64,000 bases of DNA from positions 62,001 through 126,000 of the forward strand of contig NZ_BCNV01000005.1 of NCBI RefSeq assembly GCF_001570725.1. Reading direction: 5' to 3'. A program made the translations under genes and the position numbers. This document shows positions 55,106 to 63,105 of the stretch, piece by piece (within the stretch, counting starts at the first letter, position 1; each line of letters opens with the position of its first letter). The DNA is from Paenibacillus amylolyticus (GTDB lineage Bacteria; Bacillota; Bacilli; Paenibacillales; Paenibacillaceae). The notes under the pieces were generated by a model, which was given only the letters and a program-made list of their open reading frames with translations, did no database searches and had not been told where the DNA came from.

Positions 55106-55909
55106 TTGCGGAAATCTATCCTAAAATCACTCAAACCGGATATCATTGTTGAAATGTTGGATATGGCTGTAGCTTTTGAGAATTGGAACAAGGTGATGGA
55201 GAGGGCGGACATGTTATATCAATGTGTGCAGTCCATCCATGAAGAGCGGCAGGAGTGTCGGTCAAAGGGAGTGCCTGCACCACATATACATACCGAGCGG
55301 CCTTTGGTCTACTATTACGGTTGCAGTCACTTCATGCGGGGGATGGCTCACCGGAAGATGGGACAGGTAGATCAGGCGCGAGCATGTATCGATCAATATG
55401 CAGATCTGGGATGGATGGAGGATCTGGATGAGGTAGGTATTCAGGTGGTGCAGGAGTTTAAGTATAAGGCACAGGTGAATCGGTACGCTCTTGAGATTGA
55501 AGCCGGGCAGGTGGAGCTGCTGGAGGAGTTTGTGGACTTTTTGCTTGAGCATCCGGAGGAAGGTTTGGCAGGTCTGAAAGTGATTACAGAGGCAGCAGTG
55601 CGGCATAGGTGGCAGATTGATCGGGTTTTACATGTGTTCGAGGATCAGATACAGGGCGATGGCAGAGAAATAGATTCTTCAAACAACGATGATATGTACC
55701 ATTACTGTTATCAGCGGGCTTTGTATGAACAGTGGATGGGAAGAGCACAGGAGGCCGTGGAATTCATTTTTCAGGCAATCAGGTTAGGGGATAAGCTAGG
55801 GGTGGATCGGTATTTTATAAGGTGTACGGTATTGTTGGAATCATTGCGGGAAGAGGCTACAGCGGAGCAGATTGGACGGTATCGGGTGATGCTGGAGGGA
55901 ATGAAGTAG
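55106..55909 (+). CDS. Helical-repeat (TPR-like) hypothetical protein
   Basis: A 267-aa all-helical protein. The TTG start at 55106 is fixed by AAGGAGG (55092-55098). Pairs of helices such as FMRGMAHRKMGQVDQARACI near residue 78 and YQRALYEQWMGRAQEAVEFI near 205 follow the TPR pattern seen in Rap/PlcR-type proteins, but there is no HTH domain. Divergent from the XRE gene, hence possibly an accessory of that regulator. Function unknown. Confidence 0.65.
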   Translation: MRKSILKSLKPDIIVEMLDMAVAFENWNKVMERADMLYQCVQSIHEERQECRSKGVPAPHIHTERPLVYYYGCSHFMRGMAHRKMGQVDQARACIDQYADLGWMEDLDEVGIQVVQEFKYKAQVNRYALEIEAGQVELLEEFVDFLLEHPEEGLAGLKVITEAAVRHRWQIDRVLHVFEDQIQGDGREIDSSNNDDMYHYCYQRALYEQWMGRAQEAVEFIFQAIRLGDKLGVDRYFIRCTVLLESLREEATAEQIGRYRVMLEGMK

Positions 55910-56094
55910 GAAAGGTATTTACTGAAACTGGTAGGATATGCCTTGAAGTGGGTATATGCATATAGGACCATAGCACCGATGAGGAGCACAGCTTGTGTTT
56001 TTATCATGGTGAAATCAGGATGTTAGCCGGATAGTTTACATATTACACTTCTGCTAACATAGGATAATCCTATTTCGAATGAGCGGAGAAACGT

Positions 56095-57306
56095 ATGAGT
56101 ACAATCAAAGTTACCCCTGAACAACTACATCACGTATCGAATCAGGTGGATCAAGCCAGACAACAGTTGGAGAGTATACGAAATGATCTGACGAGACAGA
56201 TCATGTTCGTTCAGATGATGTGGATGGGTGCGACGCAGGAGCGATTTTACTATGAGTTCGAGCAGTCACGACCTATACTGGATAAAGCGCTGGAGAGTAT
56301 GGTTAATACATCGAAGGAATTGAAGGATATCGCCACGCGTTTCCAAGATGCAGATGCTCAGAAGGTAAGTCTGGGTGGTGCGTTTGGAGCAGTCGGTGCC
56401 GCAGTTATGATGACCAAATCAACAGGTGATTCTGGTTCGGGTGATAAGGGCTATCGGATGGCGTATAACGCGATGCTTGGTAAAATGATGCCTGTGAACG
56501 AGAAAGGTGTTACGGATCAGGCTGCCCTTCAGGCTTATCAGAGGGATCAGGGACATTTGGACTTGAATCGTATGCAAGCTGTGAACGTTGAACCGCCTGG
56601 GGAAGATATTTTTTCATTACAGATCAAAGCGTTTGAGATGGGGATTCATCCTACGACAGGAGAGCCTGTATCAGATAAGTATGCTCAGATGATGGTGACC
56701 TCTCTGAAGTTTAGTCAGATATTCATGGCGATTCAGATGGTTCGTGGGAGTATGCCGGGTGGTAAAGGACCTCATCGATTGCCTGCTTCTAATCCTGCTG
56801 TGGCAAAGATTAAGCAGCATATTGAGGCTGCTAAGGCAAAGGAGAAAGGAAATAGTAAATTCCTAGATGGAAGTGTTAAAGGTCTATCGTTGAGCCCCAA
56901 AGCATTGGAACATTCCTCCAAAGGTGATTTCACTATTAACCCTAAGAATGGGAAGGTTTCTAAGATGAAAGGCGGAGGACATGGACAGTCCAATATTGAT
57001 TTTCTTAAGGCCAACGGATTTGAATATAATATTGAAAAAACGTATTCAAATGGTGTAAGAGTAGGTAATATCCCTGAGCATAAAACCCCAGCAAAACGAG
57101 AGGGAAGTAATCAAGCTTGGTTTCCTAAAAGCTGGTCAGAATCAGATATTACAAAAGCAGGAGAGAGTGTTGTGAATAAACCACAAAATGCTTCTAAACC
57201 TGATGGTGTAGTTGTCTATGGAGAATACAATGGGGTTAGAGTTGGGGTTATTAAAACCAATGGAGAGATTGGAACAATCTTTCCTGATGCTACACAACAA
57301 CCATAA
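56095..57306 (+). CDS. WXG100-type polymorphic toxin with C-terminal EndoU nuclease
   Basis: A 403-aa toxin candidate for type VII secretion. The N-terminal about 100 residues are the WXG100-like helical hairpin (with WMG near 42). The middle is a linker with GIHPTTGEPVSDKYA near 182. The C-terminal domain matches bacterial EndoU: GGGHG at 293-297 (His296), EHK at 328-330, NQAWFPKSW ending near 347, and a GVRVGVIKTNGEIGTIFPD end. EndoU toxins cleave RNA of competitors. GCGGAG precedes the ATG. Immunity candidates follow at 57323, 57688 and 58201. Confidence 0.85.
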   Translation: MSTIKVTPEQLHHVSNQVDQARQQLESIRNDLTRQIMFVQMMWMGATQERFYYEFEQSRPILDKALESMVNTSKELKDIATRFQDADAQKVSLGGAFGAVGAAVMMTKSTGDSGSGDKGYRMAYNAMLGKMMPVNEKGVTDQAALQAYQRDQGHLDLNRMQAVNVEPPGEDIFSLQIKAFEMGIHPTTGEPVSDKYAQMMVTSLKFSQIFMAIQMVRGSMPGGKGPHRLPASNPAVAKIKQHIEAAKAKEKGNSKFLDGSVKGLSLSPKALEHSSKGDFTINPKNGKVSKMKGGGHGQSNIDFLKANGFEYNIEKTYSNGVRVGNIPEHKTPAKREGSNQAWFPKSWSESDITKAGESVVNKPQNASKPDGVVVYGEYNGVRVGVIKTNGEIGTIFPDATQQP

Positions 57307-57322
57307 TGGGAGGTCATTATAA

Positions 57323-57622
57323 ATGATACAAGAGGCAAGAGAAGTAATACGAAAAAGAGCGGCTCTTCATATGAATGATCCAGTAATTGAGCAATACAGA
57401 GATGAACTAATTAATATACTAAGCCAAAATGAAGATGAGACGATTCAATTCCTCAAGAACTGTAGTAAGGACGAACTTATTTGGGTTAGTGAGGTGTTTG
57501 AAGAAATAGCTTATAATCTCCAAAGTACAGAATATATTAACACCCTCAAGGAATGTGATAAAAAATATCCTGAATTAAAATTAACGAATATTATCAAGAC
57601 GGCCATTTCTTACATGGATTAA
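57323..57622 (+). CDS. Candidate immunity protein for the EndoU toxin
   Basis: A 99-aa acidic, helical protein 16 bp downstream of the toxin gene. GGGAGG precedes the ATG. No family is recognised; position and size fit a cognate immunity protein, which usually binds the nuclease domain. This gene is the best candidate of the three by adjacency. Confidence 0.65.
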   Translation: MIQEAREVIRKRAALHMNDPVIEQYRDELINILSQNEDETIQFLKNCSKDELIWVSEVFEEIAYNLQSTEYINTLKECDKKYPELKLTNIIKTAISYMD

Positions 57623-57687
57623 TCTTACCGGTATACAGAAAGTAGGATCAAACTGGGAGATGACTAAGATAGAGGTTAATGTTTAAT

Positions 57688-58098
57688 ATGTACAAACAAT
57701 TAGATAATCTTTTATCGGCTGTGACGACAGTTGATTCCTGGTATGATGACGGTTGTATTATAGTAGCAGAATTATTGGAGGATTTCGGACAAAGTGATTG
57801 GGATCAGTTAACCATTGAGGTGTTGAATAAACCACTGTACTGGAAGAAAAAGCTGGCTTACTGTCTAGATAGTACACAGCACACACAAGAATTTGAAATC
57901 CTGCTTTCTCTACTTTCTGTTGAAGACAGCGAGTTGTTTGAAATATGTATAGATACATTAAGAAGTTACACATCTACTGAACATAAGCAACGAATTATAA
58001 ATCATCCAATGATATTAGATCGTGTGCATAATGCAATTTTAGGAGCAGGCACTGCCAGCCAAAAAATATTAGAGGAATTTCTTAAGGGGTTAAAATAG
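57688..58098 (+). CDS. Second candidate immunity protein
   Basis: A 136-aa helical protein with HEAT-like amphipathic helices (ELLEDFGQSDWDQLTIEVLN, FEILLSLLSVEDSELFEICI). GAGG lies 12 bp before ATG 57688; ATG 57679 in the same frame is possible but too close to it. It lies in the toxin gene cluster. Family not recognised. Confidence 0.6.
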   Translation: MYKQLDNLLSAVTTVDSWYDDGCIIVAELLEDFGQSDWDQLTIEVLNKPLYWKKKLAYCLDSTQHTQEFEILLSLLSVEDSELFEICIDTLRSYTSTEHKQRIINHPMILDRVHNAILGAGTASQKILEEFLKGLK

Positions 58099-58200
58099 AT
58101 GAAATAGGTAGAATGAAAAAATCACTATCAAACGATAACGCAGTTGCTAGGGCTGCGTTATTTAGTCGTTACCATTTTCGTAACGCTTAGGAGTGAAAGC

Positions 58201-58722
58201 ATGAATTTTGATATCGTAGAGATAAAGGACTATTATGACACGGAAATAATTAATTATGACTTTACTAATCTTAAAGAATGGGGCATAAGTGAAGAGGATG
58301 CTCATTTTTTAGTCGACATAGGAGTTCCAGAACAATATGATGATTTTTCCTTTTATGAATCTGAAGCTTTCCAAGTGAAAGTTATTGAAGGAGAAGAATA
58401 TATTCAGATTGGTCAATTCGCAAGTTATGGTATGCGTGACTCGTATGGTCTGTATCTAAAACAAGGGAGCGATATGTTTTTCACAACATCATCATTGGAT
58501 AAATCCAACGTATATATGCTCAATAAGAATTTGGGAACCTTCTTTTTGTTTCATCTAATTAGAAGTGAACTGGCAACTAAAATGAGACTGGAAGGTACAT
58601 ATATCTCAGATGAGTATGCTAGAGCACTTCGTGGTTATTTTGAGAAGATTGATCCGATAGCAATGAAGAATGTCGAAGGTTACTGGTCACATATGCTGGA
58701 AGACTACGAAACTGGGTTGTAA
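58201..58722 (+). CDS. SUKH-4-like immunity protein candidate
   Basis: A 173-aa protein with the SUKH (SMI1/KNR4) superfamily layout: an N-terminal helix LKEWGISEEDAHFLVDIGVP followed by mixed beta strands (YIQIGQFASYGMRDSYGLYL). SUKH proteins are a common immunity class of polymorphic toxins. AGGAGTG precedes the ATG. Third gene after the toxin, so it may protect against a different toxin type of neighbours. A terminator follows at 58823. Confidence 0.7.
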   Translation: MNFDIVEIKDYYDTEIINYDFTNLKEWGISEEDAHFLVDIGVPEQYDDFSFYESEAFQVKVIEGEEYIQIGQFASYGMRDSYGLYLKQGSDMFFTTSSLDKSNVYMLNKNLGTFFLFHLIRSELATKMRLEGTYISDEYARALRGYFEKIDPIAMKNVEGYWSHMLEDYETGL

Positions 58723-58822
58723 CTCTTCGAGGAATCTTGCATGGTTCTACCTGTAAACAATCCCGGATTGCAAAGTGAAATGCCCACTAATAAAGCCCTC
58801 ATATGTAACAAAAAACATGAAG

Positions 58823-58855
58823 AATCCGCTCTCATCCGAGAGTCGGATTTTTTCT
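58823..58855 (+). terminator. Terminator of the toxin-immunity cluster
   Basis: AATCCG-CTCT pairs with GAGAG-CGGATT and runs into T residues. Confidence 0.8.
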
Positions 58856-58877
58856 CGTTCTAACACCAATATAACTC

Positions 58878-58906
58878 TTGTCAAAACGTAATCATTACGA
58901 TATGAT
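58878..58906 (+). promoter_or_regulatory. Promoter with Zur box for the metal/peptide importer operon
   Basis: TTGTCA (58878-58883), 17-bp spacer, TATGAT (58901-58906). The spacer contains CGTAATCATTACG (58887-58899), a perfect match to the core of the Bacillus Zur box (AAATCGTAATNATTACGATTT). Confidence 0.8.
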
Positions 58907-58924
58907 AATACTCATTGTTTAGAT

Positions 58925-58937
58925 CATAATGATTACG
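58925..58937. promoter_or_regulatory. Second Zur-box-like site
   Basis: CATAATGATTACG differs at one position from the dyad core CGTAATNATTACG. It lies downstream of the promoter, 23 bp before the first gene. Two sites suggest tight zinc repression. Confidence 0.65.
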
Positions 58938-58959
58938 ATTAAGAGAGAGGGGCATTACC

Positions 58960-60510
58960 TTGAATAAAAAGACGCCACTGCTAGCACTGGTCTCCTTGGC
59001 CTTAAGTGCTGGACTGTTGAGCGCCTGCGGGTCATCTGAGTCCAGTCCCGCTGCGCAACCATCCACTGATAATAAAAATGTTCACTTCCTATATAACTTC
59101 TCCACGAGTTCGCTAGATCCACATGTGGATTCCAGCTATGTGCCGCTGCGTGCGGGCATTACGGAAACGCTGGTTCGTCTCGATGAAGAGAATCTGACGG
59201 TTGCTCCATGGCTCGCCGAGAGCTGGGAGAGCGAAGACGGACAGCATTGGACGATCGACCTGCGAGATGATGTGACCTTCCAGAACGGCAAGCCAATGAC
59301 GGGTGAATCCGTTAAGGCATCCCTTGAGCGGGCGCTAGAAGAGAATGTAGCCATCCAGAACGCGCTCAAGATCGATACGATTGAAGCCGAGGGCGACAAG
59401 CTGGAGATCACCACAACTCAGCCGTTCCCGGAGTTCGCTTCGGAACTGGTGAACCCCAACACGGCTATTATCGACGTGAGTGAGCCGGACATTGTGAACA
59501 AGCCCATTGGTACGGGCCCGTTCAAGCTGACTTCTTTTACCCCAGGCAGCAAGCTGGATCTGGATCGTTATGATGAATACTGGGACGGAGCATCGCCTCT
59601 GGATTCCATCACATTCTCATTCAATGAAGATGCTAATGCCCGCACACTAGCGCTTAAATCTGGACAGGTAGATATCGTATACCGTCCAGAGGTCGAGAGT
59701 CTCGAATCGCTCAAAGCGATGGACGGCATGACCGTTGAATCTACATCGACGTTCCGCGTGCATCAGCTAACGATGAACATGCAGCGGGAGAGTATGAAGG
59801 ACCTCAATGTTCGTCGTGCGTTGGACGCGCTGATTGACCGTCAGGGCATCGTGGATACGATCCTGCTAGGATATGGCGAAGCTGCTATCGGACCGTTCCT
59901 GCCATCGCTGCCATTTGCGCCAACCTATACGGATACAGCAACGGAATCTGGAGCTGATGTCGCTGTAAAATATCTTGGCGAAGCAGGGTACACGCAGCAA
60001 AACGGCGTGATGACCAAGGATGGCAAACCATTGCAGCTGACGCTGCTGACATATTCAGCCCGTGCCGATCTGCCACTGATTGCTCAAGTGTTCCAATCTG
60101 ATGCGAAGAAGATCGGTATCGACGTGCAGATTCGCCAGATTGACACGCCAGAAGATTATATGGCATCCAACCGTGACTGGGATATTGCGACGTATAGTAA
60201 TTTGACGGCTCCGCGTGGGGATGCAGGCTATTACCTGAATGCAACGTACCATCCGAAAGGTGCTCTTAACTTTAGTGGATCGGAAGATCCGGAGTTGACC
60301 AAGATCATCGACGAATTGAATCTCACAGTTGCACCGGAGAAACGCGCAGAACTTGCCGAGAAGGCAGCCAACTACGTGCATGACAACGTGCTGAACTCAT
60401 TCGTGCTGCATCCAGGTACAATCGTTGCCTACAACGGTAAGAAGATTAAGAACTGGGTTACCACTCGCAGTGAATATTACATGATTACCAATAAGCTGGA
60501 TGTGATGTAA
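58960..60510 (+). CDS. Nickel/peptide-type ABC transporter binding lipoprotein
   Basis: A 516-aa SBP_bac_5-family lipoprotein. TTG start with GAGAGGGG. Signal peptide ends in LLSAC with lipidated Cys23. It has typical cluster C motifs: LDPHVDSSYVPLRAGITETL, WTIDLRDDVTFQNGKPMTG and FSFNEDANARTLALKSGQVD. NikA and CntA of staphylopine-type systems share this family, which binds metal-chelate complexes. With the Zur boxes upstream, import of a zinc-metallophore complex is likely by context; substrate not proven. Confidence 0.88.
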   Translation: MNKKTPLLALVSLALSAGLLSACGSSESSPAAQPSTDNKNVHFLYNFSTSSLDPHVDSSYVPLRAGITETLVRLDEENLTVAPWLAESWESEDGQHWTIDLRDDVTFQNGKPMTGESVKASLERALEENVAIQNALKIDTIEAEGDKLEITTTQPFPEFASELVNPNTAIIDVSEPDIVNKPIGTGPFKLTSFTPGSKLDLDRYDEYWDGASPLDSITFSFNEDANARTLALKSGQVDIVYRPEVESLESLKAMDGMTVESTSTFRVHQLTMNMQRESMKDLNVRRALDALIDRQGIVDTILLGYGEAAIGPFLPSLPFAPTYTDTATESGADVAVKYLGEAGYTQQNGVMTKDGKPLQLTLLTYSARADLPLIAQVFQSDAKKIGIDVQIRQIDTPEDYMASNRDWDIATYSNLTAPRGDAGYYLNATYHPKGALNFSGSEDPELTKIIDELNLTVAPEKRAELAEKAANYVHDNVLNSFVLHPGTIVAYNGKKIKNWVTTRSEYYMITNKLDVM

Positions 60511-61457
60511 TGTTTCGCATTTTGCTTCGGAAGTTCCTTGAGGTATTTATCTTTTTGTTGTTCATTATGTTTGTGAGCTTTCTGTTCATTCGTCTGGCTC
60601 CCGGTGATCCGGTGCTGACGATCCTGAACGTGGACGAACTGTCTGTTAGCCAGGAGCAGGTCGAAGCTGTACGAGAGGAAATGGGCTTCAACGATTCGCT
60701 TCCTGTCCAGTTCGGCAATTGGTTGCTCGATTTCGTTCGACTCGACTTCGGCGTGTCGTATTCAACAGGCCAGCCTGTTATGCAGACCCTGATGCGTGCG
60801 CTGCCAGCTACGGCTGAACTGACGATTGGCGCACTGCTGGTCATGCTCGTGATAGCGATCCCGCTCGGCTCGCTATCAGCGCTCCATCGTGGTAGTTGGA
60901 TTGACCGCGGCAGCCGCATGCTCTCCATTGTGGGGGCGGCGGTGCCGAGCTTCTGGCTGGGTCTGATCCTGATCGACATGTTCGGCGTACGCTTCGGCAA
61001 TCTGCCAACCATGGGGCGGGATGGATTCACATCGCTTATTCTGCCATCTCTGACGCTGGGACTTGCCATCTCCAGCGTTTATGTGCGTCTTTTGCGTTCC
61101 AGCCTATTGGATTCTCTTAGCCAGGAGTTCGTTCGCTCCGCCCGGGCAAGAGGGTTATCCGAAGGCCGGATCTTCATGCTTCACGCGTTTCGGCATAGTC
61201 TTCCGCCTGTCATTACGGTATTTGGCGTAAGTCTCGGCAGCCTGATTGGCGGAGTTGTCGTGATTGAAGTGTTGTTCGCTTATCCGGGTATCGGCAAGCT
61301 CGTTGTCGACGCTATCCGTCAGCGTGATTATCCACTGATCCAGGGTTATATTCTGATCATGGCTATCGTGGTATTCCTCGTGAATACGGCGGTTGATCTA
61401 TCTTATCGTTATTTGAATCCTGAAATGAAACTCAAGGAAAAGGAGGCCCACCGATGA
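60510..61457 (+). CDS. ABC transporter permease, NikB/CntB type
   Basis: A 315-aa permease with six membrane segments. Conserved segments are LAPGDP near residue 30 and the EAA loop (EFVRSARARGLSEGRIFMLH near 210). The ATG overlaps the SBP stop by one base. Works with the second permease as a heterodimeric channel. Confidence 0.92.
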   Translation: MFRILLRKFLEVFIFLLFIMFVSFLFIRLAPGDPVLTILNVDELSVSQEQVEAVREEMGFNDSLPVQFGNWLLDFVRLDFGVSYSTGQPVMQTLMRALPATAELTIGALLVMLVIAIPLGSLSALHRGSWIDRGSRMLSIVGAAVPSFWLGLILIDMFGVRFGNLPTMGRDGFTSLILPSLTLGLAISSVYVRLLRSSLLDSLSQEFVRSARARGLSEGRIFMLHAFRHSLPPVITVFGVSLGSLIGGVVVIEVLFAYPGIGKLVVDAIRQRDYPLIQGYILIMAIVVFLVNTAVDLSYRYLNPEMKLKEKEAHR

Positions 61458-62308
61458 AAACCACTTCCCTGCCCATTTCGCCTACAAAATCTAAAAAACA
61501 TAGCTGGCAGGCGATCATTGGTTTGCTATTTGCACTGCTAGTCATCGCGGCCTCCGTATATGCCTTTTTAGTTCTGAAACATGATCACACCTTAACCGAT
61601 CTGCGCGGACGATTGCAGGGCGCCAGTGCTCTCCATCCGTTCGGCACCGACCATCTGGGCCGCGATGTACTGACACGTCTGCTGCTTGGCGGCGGCCAAA
61701 CACTGGGGTATAGCTTGCTGGCACTCGGTGCTGCATTGCTTATCGGTATTCCGTTTGGACTGATTGCAGGATACAAACGCGGCTGGGTCGACAAGCTGTT
61801 CATGCGGATCGCTGATGCTTTTCTCGCTTTTCCTGATACCATCGTGGCGATTGTGCTTAGTGGCCTGCTTGGCGCGGGAATCGGTAATCTGGTGTTAGCA
61901 ATTGTGATCGTGAAGTGGGTCAGTTACGCCCGTCTCGTTCGGAGTACAGTTTTATCGGAGTCCCAAAAGGATTACATTCGCATCGCCCGGACCAACGGAC
62001 TTTCGGATGGTCGTATCATGAGAAAACATCTGCTTCCGCATATCGCAGGCCATGTGCTCGTGTTAGCCAGTCTTGATCTGGGCAAAATCATCCTGCTCAT
62101 CTCTTCGTTGTCCTACATCGGCCTTGGCGCACAACCGCCAACACCTGAATGGGGTGCGATGCTGAATGACTCTCGGCCTTACTTCCAGTCCCGGCCAGAG
62201 CTGATGATCTATCCGGGCCTTGCCATTGTCTCTGTAGTCCTGCTTGCCAACATGCTGGGTGACTATCTAAGAGACCGGTTTGACGTAAAGAAGGAGGTGC
62301 AGCCATGA
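61454..62308 (+). CDS. ABC transporter permease, NikC/CntC type
   Basis: A 284-aa permease. HPFGTDHLGRDVLTRLL near residue 55 and the EAA loop (YIRIARTNGLSDGRIMRKHL near 175) identify the NikC/OppC class. The start overlaps the previous stop by 4 bp (ATGA). Third gene of the operon. Confidence 0.92.
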   Translation: MKTTSLPISPTKSKKHSWQAIIGLLFALLVIAASVYAFLVLKHDHTLTDLRGRLQGASALHPFGTDHLGRDVLTRLLLGGGQTLGYSLLALGAALLIGIPFGLIAGYKRGWVDKLFMRIADAFLAFPDTIVAIVLSGLLGAGIGNLVLAIVIVKWVSYARLVRSTVLSESQKDYIRIARTNGLSDGRIMRKHLLPHIAGHVLVLASLDLGKIILLISSLSYIGLGAQPPTPEWGAMLNDSRPYFQSRPELMIYPGLAIVSVVLLANMLGDYLRDRFDVKKEVQP

Positions 62309-63105
62309 TTCTCTCTATTGAGGAACTAAGCATCTCCAGTCGGGATCGTACGATTGTAGATCAAGTCTCGCTGGCTGTTCGTGAAGGTGAATTCATGGCA
62401 TTGGTTGGACAGAGCGGTAGTGGCAAAAGCTTGCTCTCGCAAGCCATTGGTCGTCTGCTGCCGCCCAACCTGCATGCGTCGGGGCGAGTCATGTTCGAAG
62501 GCAGCAACCTGCTCGAACGGAAACCAAAGGAGATGCGCGCCCTGCGGGGAAGCAGCATCTCGTATATTTTTCAAGACTATCAGGGAGCGTTTACGCCATT
62601 TCGCAGTATTGGTGGGCACTTTGATGAATACCAGAAGGTACATGGGGAAAAGTCTTCTGCCCTCCGCAAGAAACGGGCGGAGGAAGCGCTGGAATCGGTT
62701 GGCCTTGGTGCTGAATTGCTGCGCCGCTACCCGTTCCAGTTGAGCGGTGGACAGCTTCAGCGGGCATCAATTGCTACATCGCTGATGTTGTCTCCTCGTC
62801 TGCTGATCGCTGACGAAGCAACAACGGCACTGGATAGTGTGTCCGGGCATCGCGTGTTGGAACTGCTGGCACGCAAACAAGCGGAGACGGGCTGTGCGAT
62901 TCTGTTTATCACACACGATTGGCGTCATGTACGCCGCTATGCCAGCCGTTTGGCTGTCATGAAGGAAGGGCAGATCGTCGAATCTGGCGGAAAGCATCGC
63001 ATCCTCGATCATCCTCAGCATGAATATACACGCCAGTTGATTGATGCGGCTCCCGTCCTGAGTCGCTCGCTGAAGTCGGGATTGAAGGAGGCAGGAACCG
63101 AATGA
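62305..63105 (+). CDS. ABC transporter ATPase, NikD/CntD type
   Basis: A 266-aa ATPase with Walker A GQSGSGKS, signature LSGGQLQRAS and Walker B LLIADEATTALD, followed by the His-loop (FITHDW). Starts within 4 bp of the preceding stop. Fourth gene of the operon. Confidence 0.94.
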   Translation: MILSIEELSISSRDRTIVDQVSLAVREGEFMALVGQSGSGKSLLSQAIGRLLPPNLHASGRVMFEGSNLLERKPKEMRALRGSSISYIFQDYQGAFTPFRSIGGHFDEYQKVHGEKSSALRKKRAEEALESVGLGAELLRRYPFQLSGGQLQRASIATSLMLSPRLLIADEATTALDSVSGHRVLELLARKQAETGCAILFITHDWRHVRRYASRLAVMKEGQIVESGGKHRILDHPQHEYTRQLIDAAPVLSRSLKSGLKEAGTE

